DNA of 64,000 nt from Hanleya hanleyi (GCA_036873755.1 JAVTVY010019034.1:1-64000); one strand, 5' to 3'; shown: positions 32,601-41,673, counted from the stretch's first letter. Program-made: numbers and translations. The notes: generated by a model not told the origin, from the letters alone.

Positions 32601-33578
32601 ACCTCGACGCATGTTGATTGGTAGTATGTGGGCCGAGAAAATCTTGCTGGGCACCCCTTACTGCAGTGGTACATGAACCACGGTTTGGAAATTACTCAAA
32701 TATATCAAGTGATACAGTACGTACCCGACGCTTGTTTTGCGGAGAATGCCGACATCGTGACGTCGGCCCGTCGTCAAGGTGATGAATACCCGAGTGAGGC
32801 CATCATCGGTGAATGTTGGAAGTTGACTGGCAATGGTTATTACGGAAAAACAGTTACGAACCAGGATAAGCACGTCAACGTGAACATTTGTACTACTGCC
32901 CAAGCCCGCAAAAAAGTGAATTCTCCTCTGTTTCGATCCGTGGAGGTCATCGATGACGACACCTATGAAGTCACTTCAGCCAAGAAGACTATCCGGTACA
33001 ACTTACCCCTGCAGATTGGATGTATGGTATACCAGGTGGCCAAGCTGAGGATGCTGCAGTTTCTCTATGACTTCATGGGTGTGTATTTTAATCCATCAGA
33101 CTGGCAACTCATGGAGATGGATACCGACTCGGCCTACATGGCCGTCTCTAATGCGGATTGGGAGTCCCTGGTGAAACCGGAGTTACGGGCCCAGTATGAA
33201 GCGGAACGGGACCAGTGGCTACCTCGACGTGACCATTACCAGTACGATAAGCGTACGCCGGGCCTGTTCAAGCTGGAGTGGAGTGGGGATGCTATGATTG
33301 GTCTCTCCTCCAAGACGTATTACTGTTACGGAGGAGACGGAGGAGAGGAAAATAAGTTTAGCTGCAAAGGAGTGAGCCGGCGCGATCCCAACATCGACAA
33401 AGCCTTGTACTTGAACGTGCTGCAAAGCCAGGCCAGTGCGAGTGGCACTAACCGAGGATTTCGCGTGGTGGATCACCAGATGCGCACGTACATCCAGCAA
33501 CGAGACGCCTTTACTTTCTTTTATCCGAAACGAAAAGTGTTGGCCGACGGTGTGAGCACCACCTACTTGGACTTGTGA
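29638..33578 (+). CDS. Protein-primed family B DNA polymerase (one frameshift)
   Basis: This replicates the element's linear DNA. Order of parts: N-terminal Polinton domain (residues ~30-180, RHCFHRDRRLLDLYNF), an OTU-like region (D201..C204, LFRCLAVH; H303 in VSHFSLI), a C2H2 finger from C319, exonuclease motifs I (D383-F-E385), II (N525..D530) and III (Y655..D659), and polymerase motif A (D755 in GFDANALY). A one-base loss near 32,655-32,665 breaks the frame; the rest continues in a frame open from 32,628 with motif B (LTGNGYYGKT) and motif C (DTDS, ~33,120). Both parts lack other stops. The start may be 29,638 or 29,668. Driven from the TATA box inside the left repeat. The OTU assignment is from motif spacing and less certain. 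Confidence 0.92.
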
Positions 33579-33617
33579 ACAATGTCGAACTATAACTGTT
33601 GATACACAAATGTAAAA

Positions 33618-33701
33618 GTCAGGATGGCCGAGTGGTCTAAGGCGCCGGTATTAAGTGCTGGTCGGCATTGCCGTACGTAGGTTCGAATCCTACTCCTGAC
33701 A
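33618..33701 (+). tRNA. tRNA-Leu (anticodon UAA)
   Basis: Acceptor stem GTCAGGA pairs with TCCTGAC. There are a D-arm GGCCGAGTGGTCTAAGGC, an anticodon arm CCGGT-ATTAAGT-GCTGG giving TAA, a long variable arm (class II) and a T-arm GTAGG-TTCGAAT-CCTAC. A run of seven T's follows as a Pol III stop. The D-arm and T-arm contain A and B box sequences. The anticodon stem has two G-U pairs. It lies between PolB and the protease gene, inside element A. Confidence 0.88.
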
Positions 33702-33775
33702 GAATTTTTTTGTACCTTAACCCCTACTATTTGTACCCTGTATTCTATTTGTATATAGTCTAATCCTTTCTTGTT

Positions 33776-33830
33776 GACTTAAATAAAAAAAAGTCAAAAC
33801 ATTTTTTGTGTTTTTTCATCTTTTATTCAA
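33776..33830. terminator. Convergent poly(A) signals between PolB and the protease
   Basis: A GACTT-AAATAAAAAA-AAGTC hairpin with AATAAA (33,782-33,787) serves the plus strand. AATAAA on the minus strand (plus TTTATT 33,822-33,827) serves the protease and capsid transcripts. Confidence 0.7.
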
Positions 33831-33916
33831 CATCAATGAACGTCAGAACAAAAACGTCATAACAATATAACGTGATAATAATAAACAAGTGGCCTGCGCG
33901 CGCGCGCAGTACATTT

Positions 33917-34393
33917 TTAAGTTAACCAGAGAAATGGAGCATGCACATTAAAACGAGAGGCCGTCCAGTCATAGACGAGGACATCACGGTCTTCGGCTTG
34001 ACAATAATCATCAAACATATGTACAATGGTGGGCATAGAATGTCCTCTACTCCGGTGAGTGAGATAAAACACACAGTACTGTCCGCACACACTACTCAAG
34101 GGTCCTTGTAATCTTTGAGTATTCCAACGCCACTCTGTAGTAGAGACGTCCATGAATTTCACCAAATCGTCATGTAGGGGTGCAAGTCCGTAGGAATCAA
34201 AGTATTCGCCTTGGCCTAGGGTGTCCACGTACACAGCTATCCAATGTTCACCGGGTCGACTCCTCGGGTCTGTATTCAGGATGTAGGCTGCTGGGGTGGT
34301 GGAGTGGGTGGGAAACACATTGCGTGGAAACACACCTCGAAAGGGGATCTTCGGATCTCGCTGGAGTATGCTCATCAGCTGCTCTGTATCCAT
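33917..34393 (-). CDS. Adenain-like cysteine protease
   Basis: 158 residues. The catalytic set is in the adenovirus protease order: H50 (GEHWIAVYVD), D66 (EYFDSYGL), Q96 and C103 (LQGPLSSVCGQYC), with the Q-C spacing of 7 seen in that family. It matures virion proteins. It follows the major capsid gene with only a few bases between them on the same strand, so they are probably cotranscribed or closely regulated. A decayed copy in element B keeps the same residues. Confidence 0.9.
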   Translation of the reverse strand: MDTEQLMSILQRDPKIPFRGVFPRNVFPTHSTTPAAYILNTDPRSRPGEHWIAVYVDTLGQGEYFDSYGLAPLHDDLVKFMDVSTTEWRWNTQRLQGPLSSVCGQYCVFYLTHRSRGHSMPTIVHMFDDYCQAEDRDVLVYDWTASRFNVHAPFLWLT

Positions 34394-34398
34394 GACTC

Positions 34399-35709
34399 TT
34401 AGCTGGCGTAGTCACACAGCGCGTTTCTTTGCTGATCCACGCTGATGACGTTATCAAACTCGGCGTAGCAAATCACGTTAATGGTGTTGACTAGAGGGGT
34501 GGCGAAACGCAGTTCCAACCGTAGGTTTCCTTTCTTGAGCAAAGCCAGTTGATGATCGTGTTCCAAGGTGGGGGTGAGGTCAAAGGCGAACAATGTGTAC
34601 CCATGGCTAAAGTCTTGTCGACTGATGGTATTGCCTTCGTCCTGGTTGTTTTGTCCTGTGGCAGTAAACAGGTTCAGGTAGGTCCGCACATAGTTTTGGT
34701 TTTTAAAGTCCGGTTGTAATGGACGGGCTGGAATTTGATGGCCGGCCACGTGCAGTGCCACAAAGTTGATGTTGAAATGTTGAAAGTTGAACGGATTCTC
34801 AGCCCAATTTCCATTGAAAGTGGTGTTGGTCACACACGCCAGGGTAAGACGTTTAGGAAGATCCCCTAGAAATAAATTTTCACGGTTGGCCATCATCGTA
34901 CCTGTTGGCACAGAGAACACCTTGGTCTGTACGCGTCGGATGGGGTACAGGGCTGGTTTTTTCGATAAGGCTTCCATGTGACTCAGCAACACGCCCTGTT
35001 GCAAATCTACCGTACGGACAAACAGGGCTGCATCTTCAATGACGATGTTGTAGTCGACACCCCCCTCCCCACCGGCCATTAAGGCGAACGCGGGTAAGGA
35101 ACGGATCAACTTGATCTTGATGGATACACCGTTCATCATGTAGCGGTCTTGCAGGAACAGATCGGCGTGCAGTCGTCCCATCATATCGATGGACTTGCTT
35201 TGGGCTGCCATTCTTTGGCGGTCGGTGAACCCAGTATTGGCACCGAGCAAGGTGTTCATGTTTCCGGGTGAATCCCTGAAGTACAGCTCAGCTTGTAAGT
35301 GTGATTTTTTGGCATCTTCACCGTACGACAACAGCGTCTCCATGTAGGCTCGGTACGGGTACGTATTGGTGGACGTACTGATGAGTTTATCGTTCAGACC
35401 TATATCCACCTGTTGGAACAAGGAGTGCAGCCAAAGATTCACCGGGCCTACTACCGCATCGTCCGCTATGGGCGTCCCGTCGTTGTCCATTATTTTGGCT
35501 TTCACGTACAAGTAGGTGTGGGCTAAATCCAGGTAGGCCGTATCTTTGTTTTCAATGGTAAATTCCACGGGGCCCATTCCCGTCAGGCTAGCCAGGGGTC
35601 GATGTTCTACCCAACGTCCTTCGGCTACACTGGTTTGGGTGGGTGGAATAGTCCACAAATCCAATTCACTGTTGGTAGACGGACACGACTCGGAGTGAAT
35701 GAATGCCAT
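34399..35709 (-). CDS. Major capsid protein, double jelly-roll
   Basis: 436 residues, the usual length for Polinton hexon-like capsid proteins. Recognisable segments: ESCPSTNSELDLWTIPPTQT at the N-terminus, VEFTIENKDTAYLDLAHTYL, PVNLWLHSLFQQVDI, NTYPYRAYMETLLSYG, PALYPIRRVQTKVFSVP, FTATGQNNQDEGN and the C-terminal INVICYAEFDNVISVD. It builds the trimeric capsomers. The frame is intact. It overlaps the start of the basic pVI/pX-like gene by one base at 35,709. Confidence 0.92.
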   Translation of the reverse strand: MAFIHSESCPSTNSELDLWTIPPTQTSVAEGRWVEHRPLASLTGMGPVEFTIENKDTAYLDLAHTYLYVKAKIMDNDGTPIADDAVVGPVNLWLHSLFQQVDIGLNDKLISTSTNTYPYRAYMETLLSYGEDAKKSHLQAELYFRDSPGNMNTLLGANTGFTDRQRMAAQSKSIDMMGRLHADLFLQDRYMMNGVSIKIKLIRSLPAFALMAGGEGGVDYNIVIEDAALFVRTVDLQQGVLLSHMEALSKKPALYPIRRVQTKVFSVPTGTMMANRENLFLGDLPKRLTLACVTNTTFNGNWAENPFNFQHFNINFVALHVAGHQIPARPLQPDFKNQNYVRTYLNLFTATGQNNQDEGNTISRQDFSHGYTLFAFDLTPTLEHDHQLALLKKGNLRLELRFATPLVNTINVICYAEFDNVISVDQQRNALCDYAS

Positions 35710-36144
35710 TATGCGAAGATGTCTCTCCTACTACTACTTCTCTTCTTTTTCTTCTTCTGGGGCTTAGTCCTCCTCTGGGGTGTGCGTCGTCGGTGTGTTG
35801 GCTGTCGAATGACTCTTCGCTGTGTCGGAGTTTGTCTTTTAAGGGCTTTGGCGATCAAGACGCCGCCGGCTTCTTTAGCCCGTCGTTTGAAGGCTTGTCG
35901 GGGTGCTGTGCCTTCCATCACATCACCGGCCACGCGCAATCCACTGCGTACCGCTTGTTTTCCCACCGCTTTGACACCCCGTGTCACCAAGGGTAAAAAC
36001 GTTTTCACAATGCTGCCCAGTATGTTCCCCCAATCCGTGGCCTCGTTGCACGCGTGCACCGCTAAACATGGGCAAGCTTCCTCCCGTTTGTTTCTTGTAG
36101 TAGTCGACATAGCTGGGCGTATGGCACTGGTAAGGCACGTACAT
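35709..36144 (-). CDS. pVI/pX-like basic virion protein (one frameshift)
   Basis: It starts MYVPYQCHTPSYVDYYKKQT, then FSGARVQRGHGLG. The frame shifts in a run of five G's near 36,030 (the homologue in B has four), and the other frame gives NILGSIVKTFLPLVTRGVKA, GKQAVRSGLRVAGDV and a very basic tail (RRTPQRRTKPQKKKKKR). The tyrosine-rich start, QRGHG motif, amphipathic middle and basic tail are widespread in animal Polintons and resemble membrane-active or core proteins of adenoviruses. Which adenovirus protein it corresponds to is uncertain. The homopolymer break could be an assembly error. Confidence 0.75.
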
Positions 36145-36931
36145 TATACGAAGTGAGGAGAGCGGACTTGTCGGAAAGCAAGTGTCAGCACCACTTTTCC
36201 TCGTTCGAATGCGATCGGGCGTCCCGTGTCATCTCTTATATCCACCGTGATCGTGTTGATATCGGTATGTCGTACGGGCAGGTACATTATATGGTTGAAA
36301 CTCTGGTTGACTTGATCGCCATACGTCTTGCTAATGGGCACCACCCGTAACAGAGGTGTGTTCACATCACCCACAATATGGCTGTCCACTGCGTCCGAGT
36401 AGACGTACAGTCCGTACATACCTACTTTCATATCCATCAAAAGGGTACCGTTGTCAATGGTGGGACCCGTGTAGACGCGCTGAGGCAGCCGTAACATTTG
36501 CTGTAGTGTAGGACTGAGTTTCACAGCCACGTTAGGGCTCAGCATGATAGAGCAGTGTCGTTGTGTACGTTGACATCGAAGAACACGTTTTTCTTGAAGC
36601 GAAAGGCTATCAGGCGTGTTGCACTATCCGTGCTCTCCTTTAGAGCCTTGTACTCCAACAAGGCCATCAGACCCTGTTTGAACTGCTGGGGCGTATCGTA
36701 TTGGCCTTCGGGGAGAATCAGTCTGTAGATTTTACCTTCGTAGGTCACTTCGTACCATACTTCTCCGTCTTGTACGTTGTACCATGAGTAAGGGTATTGA
36801 ATATCCACCAGTCCACATTCCCATCGTCCAGGTAAATGTAACGGTTGGGGTAATTGAGTGACATACTTGGTCAAGGTGTTGTCAGGAAACACTTCGAGTG
36901 AGCTATTACTGGGCAACGTCAGGTAAAACAT
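36144..36931 (-). CDS. Minor capsid (penton) protein, one frameshift
   Basis: About 260 codons. The first part starts MFYLTLPSNSSLEVFPDNTL with LPGRWECGLVDIQYPYSWYN. It ends early at NDTALSC, and the second part continues in another frame (open from 36,545) with NTPLLRVVPISKTYGDQ and VDIRDDTGRPIAFERGKVVL. The parts overlap by seven bases, so one base is missing or extra near 36,540. The single-jelly-roll penton caps the capsid vertices. The order next to the pVI-like and major capsid genes is standard for Polintons. Confidence 0.87.
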
Positions 36932-36993
36932 GACGACTGAGTTGTTCTGGCTTCTGCACCGGGTTTTTATAGGAGTTATTAGTAGGGTATCCC

Positions 36994-37750
36994 TTAGTAG
37001 GGTTCCCAGGCCTTGGGCGCCTTACCTCGGCGTCGTGATCGTCGTGGCGGTGGTGTTGTGGCCGTCGGTATAGAGGTGGCATAGGGGTGAAAAGAACGAT
37101 CCCGCCGTGAGGGTGTTTTGGGTGGCGTGTGCGGTTGCCATTCACGTTCCCAGGTATGGGGGGAGACGTCGAGAGGGTGCTTGCATCCACTTCCAGCGTT
37201 CACGATTTCCTACCAATTCTTGAGGGGTGTGTGTGTCTTTTAACCCCTGAGCAAAGGCTTCCCAGCCCGGTGGATTAGAGTGTTTGCGAGAACGTACCAT
37301 ATCGTTGATCAAATCGGTCATATGAGACCCCGGCACCACTTGGTTTCGAATCAGCAGTTTTCCTTCAGCGTTCCAACCCATATCGGCATTCTGTTTCACC
37401 CGGTCCAACAATAAACGCGCCTTGGTCTTGAAGGCTTTAGGCACACTGGCCAACACTTCCTGTTCCAGCTCAGGTGAGGCAGAGGATGACGGTGGTGGTG
37501 GTGGGGATGGGAGTGTAGGCGTTGTGGGTAGTGGTGGGGTACTACTACTACTACTCCCTCTATATTGATCCATAAACGTCTGGTACCGGTTCAGCGTATG
37601 ATGGTAGAGTTGAATTTTCTCGTGATCGGGTAGTCGACGTTGCAGTATACTATTCATCTCTTCATCCAGAGACTGGAGTTGTTGCACTGTGGCAGGCACG
37701 GGATAGGGTGATTGCAAACTCTGTAACAGTCAAGGTTCGACCAGCATCAT
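36994..37750 (-). CDS. Conserved Polinton virion-associated protein (two frame problems)
   Basis: The best-supported frame starts at 37,717 (MQSPYPVPATVQQLQSLDEE), but homology with the intact gene in B (56,852) begins at 37,750/37,747 and meets a TGA at codon 7. It has a Pro/Ser-rich linker (37,480-37,560), then the conserved block DRVKQNADMGWNAEGKLLIR, PGSHMTDLINDMV, PPGWEAFAQGLKD and WKWM. Near 37,190 the frame shifts, and the basic C-terminus (PPKTPSRRDRSF, RRSRRRGKAPKAWEPY) follows in another frame. This gene is common beside the ATPase in animal Polintons; its function is unknown. Confidence 0.75.
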
Positions 37751-37769
37751 TTTTTTCGTATGTTCCATG

Positions 37770-38108
37770 TTAGCGTCCCAAGATGGAGCCTAGTAACGGT
37801 CCCAGTACAGTAGCGGCTAAGGGAGCGAGGAGTGCGCCGAGAAATCCACCTCGCTGTAACACCTGTTTCTTTTTCTTGACACTGCCCGTCTTCTTCACCA
37901 ACGTTCGGAGACCCGCCTTGTGCCGTTGCAATTTCCCTTTCTGCAGAGGACTGAGTGGAACATTGCCTTTTAACACATTATGGGCCACTTCACACAAACA
38001 CCGTACCAAGTCGGGATCCGCCCCGCGCACCAGGGCCCGGCCCACCTCCGGTGGCGCGCTGCGTAATACGCGCAGGGCTGGCGCGTGCTTGCGTACGCGT
38101 GCAGACAT
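37770..38108 (-). CDS. Small conserved Polinton protein (basic, C-terminal hydrophobic)
   Basis: 112 residues, intact. RKHAPALRVLRSAPPEVGRA leads to RGADPDLVRCLCEVAHNVLK, GNVPLSP, a basic KLQRHKAGLRTLVKKTGSVK segment and a Gly/Leu-rich end (GGFLGALLAPL). This protein is found in most animal Polintons next to the ATPase. The basic middle and hydrophobic tail suggest a virion or membrane-associated role, which is an inference. A multiply frameshifted copy is in element B. Confidence 0.75.
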   Translation of the reverse strand: MSARVRKHAPALRVLRSAPPEVGRALVRGADPDLVRCLCEVAHNVLKGNVPLSPLQKGKLQRHKAGLRTLVKKTGSVKKKKQVLQRGGFLGALLAPLAATVLGPLLGSILGR

Positions 38109-38169
38109 GATGATGAATGACGGCTAGAGTGCGTTGTCTTCTTCTTTTATCTTTTATTCTTTTATTCTT

Positions 38170-38784
38170 TTATTTGGGTGTGTACACCGTCTGCACCTCG
38201 CCGGGAAAAATGAGGGTACGCAATCGAAGGGTAGAGGGCGTGTCTTGTTTCAAGTCGATGAGTAGATACCCGTGAGCGGGTTGGGTAGCATCTTCAAAGG
38301 CTTCTCGTACAAAGGCCGTGTTTTTAGGGTACATCTGTTGGGCCAGGTGGGTAATTTGTGAAGCGTCTCTGGGGTTTTTGAATAACACCACATACTGAGC
38401 ATTCAAACTAATGTTCCTGTGCTCTTTGTTCTTACTGAAGAGATTCTGCACGATGTAGATGATGCTCAACCGACGATGATGGCTGCCTTTGGTAAAGAGA
38501 CGGGTGATTCGACTGTCCGTTTCCGTCATGAGATCGTCCACCACCACCAAGGTGTCTTGGGGTGTATCCTCAGGAGGTAAGCCTTCCACTAAGGTGAGTC
38601 CCGGGACACGTGCCAGTTCCTCGTACGCGGGTTGCCAAGCTCCATAACACCACAGGATGCGAGCTAGAGGCGGTGAAATGAGGGCTGACCCGTGTTGGAT
38701 CAGACGTTGAACGAAGTGTGTTTTTCCCGACCCTGTCGGTCCAGCGATGAGACACGTGAAAGGATGCTGCCATCGAGGATCCAT
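38170..38784 (-). CDS. Genome-packaging ATPase (HerA/FtsK superfamily)
   Basis: 204 residues. Walker A GPTGSGKTHF (~residue 15-24), Walker B TLVVVDDLM, then FTKGSHHRRLSIIYIVQNLF, typical of A32-like packaging ATPases of Polintons and related viruses. It translocates the genome into capsids. Unlike the homologue in element C it has no zinc finger and no C-terminal extension. Its TAA stop lies within AAATAAAAG, followed by more AATAAAAG words that can serve as poly(A) signals. Confidence 0.92.
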   Translation of the reverse strand: MDPRWQHPFTCLIAGPTGSGKTHFVQRLIQHGSALISPPLARILWCYGAWQPAYEELARVPGLTLVEGLPPEDTPQDTLVVVDDLMTETDSRITRLFTKGSHHRRLSIIYIVQNLFSKNKEHRNISLNAQYVVLFKNPRDASQITHLAQQMYPKNTAFVREAFEDATQPAHGYLLIDLKQDTPSTLRLRTLIFPGEVQTVYTPK

Positions 38785-38807
38785 AGTTTTGTTTTTTTTA
38801 GTTTTTT

Positions 38808-39377
38808 TTATTTGGTGATTTGCGCTCGACGGTTAGAAGCCCACCACCGTTGTCGTGGATCCCACCGGGGATCGTAGTCGAATGGGTACCGTACCGGGTA
38901 CCGTTGTCGTGGTAAACGTGATTCACGGGAGTCCACTGTAAATATTTTTAGCGGCGTGGTGGGTGTACTAGATGATGATGGGGTGGAAGGATCGTCGCTT
39001 CTCAGGGATGACGGAGGATGACGTGGAGTAGTCGTAGTACGGGGCGTGGTGGTCGTCGTGGGTGGCTGGATGTAGCGGGTAAAGGGTAACGTGGTGATGG
39101 ATGGAGTAGACGGCGGTGTGGTTGACGTCTGGGTTGATACGTGGCGGACCCTTGACGTCTTGGCTGGTGTATGCAGCGTCGTCGTAGTGGTCGAAGTGGT
39201 GGTCGAAGTGGTGGATGATGGAGATGTGGAACGCAGGGTGTTCAAACAGGATATCACGGTCGTCAAATCGTAGAACACGCCTGTAAATAACGTACCCACA
39301 AGCACTATTAGACACAGTACAGTACCGACTTGTGCTTTTCGAGTTCGTAACAGTAAGGGTAGATGTGTACTATCCAT
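38808..39377 (-). CDS. Ser/Thr-rich single-pass membrane protein
   Basis: 189 residues. A short basic N-terminus (LLLRTRKAQ), one hydrophobic helix at ~17-35 (VGTVLCLIVLVGTLFTGVF) and a long Thr/Ser/Pro-rich stretch (residues ~50-150) that looks mucin-like, ending in a basic/aromatic tail (RYPFDYDPRWDPRQRWW). The layout fits a type II membrane protein with a probably O-glycosylated exterior. Element B has the same gene between integrase and ATPase. I infer a virion-surface or assembly role. Confidence 0.65.
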   Translation of the reverse strand: MDSTHLPLLLRTRKAQVGTVLCLIVLVGTLFTGVFYDLTTVISCLNTLRSTSPSSTTSTTTSTTTTTLHTPAKTSRVRHVSTQTSTTPPSTPSITTLPFTRYIQPPTTTTTPRTTTTPRHPPSSLRSDDPSTPSSSSTPTTPLKIFTVDSRESRLPRQRYPVRYPFDYDPRWDPRQRWWASNRRAQITK

Positions 39378-39421
39378 GGTACAATCCTACACTGAAGGCG
39401 GGTGGTGATAGGGGTTAGAAT

Positions 39422-40558
39422 TTATAGGCGTTTCATGTCACGGCCGGACACCCAGGAATTAAACGAACGAGGCCACCCTTGCCATTTGACGAAATGATAG
39501 GGAATGCCACGTCGACGTTCCGTTTTCAAAATCTTTTCCACCGTGTAGTAGTCTTTCGGTGTTTTCACTATGGGTTGTAATTCTGCCTCGTAAAACGTGC
39601 CTTGCAGTCTCTCTCCTTGTAGATCTTCCAGTTGATAGACGTGTGGCTGTCGAGGTTTATGGCGAACGATGACAAAGTGCTCGTCACTCCAGTTGGGCAA
39701 GTAACTTTTCTCAAATTGGCCTTTCACTTTACTGATCCGTACCAGATCTCCACGTTTGTAACGGGGTGCCGTGAGTGGTTGTGATGGACTGGATGAGTAC
39801 AGCGTAGCACGCACTTGATGTTCGTTGCGTTCTGTCACATCACGGGGAGCTCGCTGGATACTGCGATGATAGGCGCGATTGTACCCTTGTACCAGTTGAG
39901 GTAGTACATCGATGTACCGTCGGGTGTTTTGGGCGGTAAAATACTTGTACATTCGTCCTTTGAAGGTGCGATTGAATCGTTCCACCACAGAAGCTTTCGT
40001 CTCGTTGTACGTATGAAAGAAAAATACCTTCTGTTTCTTAAGAAAGGCTTGAAAGGGTCGGTTGAGAAATTCTGTGCCTTCATCCGTTTGCAAATAAAGA
40101 GGTTTGCGCCCCGTCTTGAAAATCTGCTGGAACGCTGCTATTAGATTCTCTCCTGTTTTGGTGCGAATGGGTAGTACCCAGGCATACTTGGATAAAATAT
40201 CGATACAGGTCAATATGTACCGATGTCCATCATTGTGAGGTGCAAATCGACTCATGTCCACTAAATCCGCCTGCCATTGCGCGTCTATACCTCCTACGAT
40301 CACTCGGTTACGGCGAAAATGTCGTCGGGCTGCTCGATGTAAACTATAAGTGTCTTGGGTTTTTAACCAGTCTCGAACTTCAGTTCGACTGATGCCTTGA
40401 GAATGGGCAGCTCGAGCCAGCGCTCCCACAGCGCTATACGCGGCTGGACTGGTAGGATTGTAATACAAATCGGTTAACACCTTGTTAATCACTGTAGACT
40501 CCTTTTTCTCCTTTTTCCCCGTTCGGGACCGCCGCATCACGATCTTCTTACCCTTCAT
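39422..40558 (-). CDS. Retrovirus-type integrase with chromodomain
   Basis: 378 residues. Basic N-terminus; HHCC-like helical region (AAYSAVGALARAA, VRDWLKTQDTYS); rve catalytic core with D98 (QADLVDM), D159 (YLQTDEGTEF) and E193 (VVERFNRTF), the last two 33 residues apart; an SH3-like basic segment; a C-terminal chromodomain at ~330-375 (YTVEKILKTERRRGIPYHFV, KWQGW, FNSWV). It inserts the element and makes the 6-bp target duplication seen here. The frame is intact. The start overlaps the end of the PC4-like gene by 11 bases. Confidence 0.93.
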   Translation of the reverse strand: MKGKKIVMRRSRTGKKEKKESTVINKVLTDLYYNPTSPAAYSAVGALARAAHSQGISRTEVRDWLKTQDTYSLHRAARRHFRRNRVIVGGIDAQWQADLVDMSRFAPHNDGHRYILTCIDILSKYAWVLPIRTKTGENLIAAFQQIFKTGRKPLYLQTDEGTEFLNRPFQAFLKKQKVFFFHTYNETKASVVERFNRTFKGRMYKYFTAQNTRRYIDVLPQLVQGYNRAYHRSIQRAPRDVTERNEHQVRATLYSSSPSQPLTAPRYKRGDLVRISKVKGQFEKSYLPNWSDEHFVIVRHKPRQPHVYQLEDLQGERLQGTFYEAELQPIVKTPKDYYTVEKILKTERRRGIPYHFVKWQGWPRSFNSWVSGRDMKRL

Positions 40559-41108
40559 CGGGTCGCCTCTGGGTCCCCGTCATGTGTGTGCTCGCTTCAT
40601 CTGGTGACACTGACACTCTAGCCTCTGTGCATTCTATAGATATAGTACTTTCGTCTTCCCCGGCTGTATCATCGGATTCATGTTTTTTTTCATGGGGTTC
40701 AGCCAGCGCGTCTTCCATAGCACGAGCCCACGCCAACTGGTCGGGAGATCGTTCGTCCGGTGTAAACAGCTGGTCCACAATAAGCACTACTTTCTCCAAG
40801 GCTGACCACAGAGAGGGAGTTAGGATGAAACTTCGCGCCGGGTCTTGGTAGCGGCCCACACGTGGGAAGAGGGCGGTACGGTATACGTAGATGGCATTGT
40901 CCATGTGGATGAGGTGTCCGTCCAACTCACCGCTCAACACCCGTTTAAATTTAGTCCAGCCATCACGCTGTAGCGTCACCGTATTCGATAGAGTCTCAAC
41001 GCGCGCCCAGCAAATAGCTCCACCGTCTTCCACCAGGGTGACTTTATCTTCATAGACGTATAACCCCACCTGGTAGGGTGTAAGAGGCAGGATGGCTCGT
41101 AGTGACAT
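40548..41108 (-). CDS. PC4-like protein 1 of element A
   Basis: The start at MSLRAILPLTPYQVG (41,108) is chosen because the TATA box at 41,162-41,169 lies about 54 bases upstream, whereas the first in-frame ATG at 41,144 would sit inside the likely 5' leader. There are two half-domains: VTLQRDGWTKFKRVLSGELD and ARSFILTPSLWSALEKVVLI, each with strands before an L-x-x-x-x-W-x-x-L/F-K helix, as in PC4-type ssDNA-binding coactivators. An acidic/Ser tail (HEKKHESDDTAGEDES) follows. I infer an ssDNA-binding or transcriptional regulator. Confidence 0.7.
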   Translation of the reverse strand: MSLRAILPLTPYQVGLYVYEDKVTLVEDGGAICWARVETLSNTVTLQRDGWTKFKRVLSGELDGHLIHMDNAIYVYRTALFPRVGRYQDPARSFILTPSLWSALEKVVLIVDQLFTPDERSPDQLAWARAMEDALAEPHEKKHESDDTAGEDESTISIECTEARVSVSPDEASTHMTGTQRRPDEG

Positions 41109-41161
41109 GCTTGCTGTAAATGTCGAACGGTGAATGATACACACTCTGTCTCATCCCCTGG

Positions 41162-41169
41162 TATTTATA
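41162..41169 (-). promoter_or_regulatory. TATA box of PC4-like gene 1
   Basis: TATAAATACCAGGGGATGAG on the minus strand, then GTGTATCATTCACCGTTCG. This module is repeated upstream of its neighbours. Confidence 0.7.
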
Positions 41170-41602
41170 GTGTCAGGTAATGAGGTTCAGCCAGCGCGTC
41201 TTCCATAGCACGAGCCCACGCCAATTGGTCGGGTGATCGGTCGTCCGGTGTAAACAACTGGTCCACAATAGGCACTACTTTCTCCAAGGCTGACCACACA
41301 GAGGGGGTTAGGAGGATACTTCGCGTAGGGTCTTGGTAGCGGCCCAGACGTATGAAGAGGGGAGGTACGGAATATACGTAGATGGCATTGTCCATGTGGA
41401 TGAGGTCTCCGTCTAACTCACCGCTCAACACCCGTTTAAATTTAGTCCAGCCATCACGCTGTAGCGTCACCGTATTCGATAGAGTCTCAGCGGGCGCCCA
41501 GCAAATAGCTCCACAGTCTTTCACCAGGGTGACTTTATCTTGATAGACGTGTAACCCCACCCCGGGTGTAAGAGGCAGGATGGCTCGTAGGTAGGTTGAC
41601 AT
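41165..41602 (-). CDS. PC4-like protein 2 of element A
   Basis: A tandem duplicate of gene 1: MSTYLRAILPLTPGVGLHVY, VTLQRDGWTKFKRVLSGELD, ILLTPSVWSALEKVVPIVDQ, ending EPHYLTL. The acidic tail is missing. The start at 41,602 follows the same logic (TATA at 41,656-41,663). Its stop overlaps the TATA box of gene 1, so the genes are packed head to tail with individual promoters. Confidence 0.7.
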   Translation of the reverse strand: MSTYLRAILPLTPGVGLHVYQDKVTLVKDCGAICWAPAETLSNTVTLQRDGWTKFKRVLSGELDGDLIHMDNAIYVYSVPPLFIRLGRYQDPTRSILLTPSVWSALEKVVPIVDQLFTPDDRSPDQLAWARAMEDALAEPHYLTL

Positions 41603-41655
41603 GCTTGCTCTAAATGTCGAACGGAGAATGACACACACTCTGTCTCATCCCCTGG

Positions 41656-41663
41656 TATTTATA
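41656..41663 (-). promoter_or_regulatory. TATA box of PC4-like gene 2
   Basis: TATAAATACCAGGGGATGAG, identical to the element before gene 1. Confidence 0.7.
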
Positions 41664-41673
41664 GTGTCAGGTA

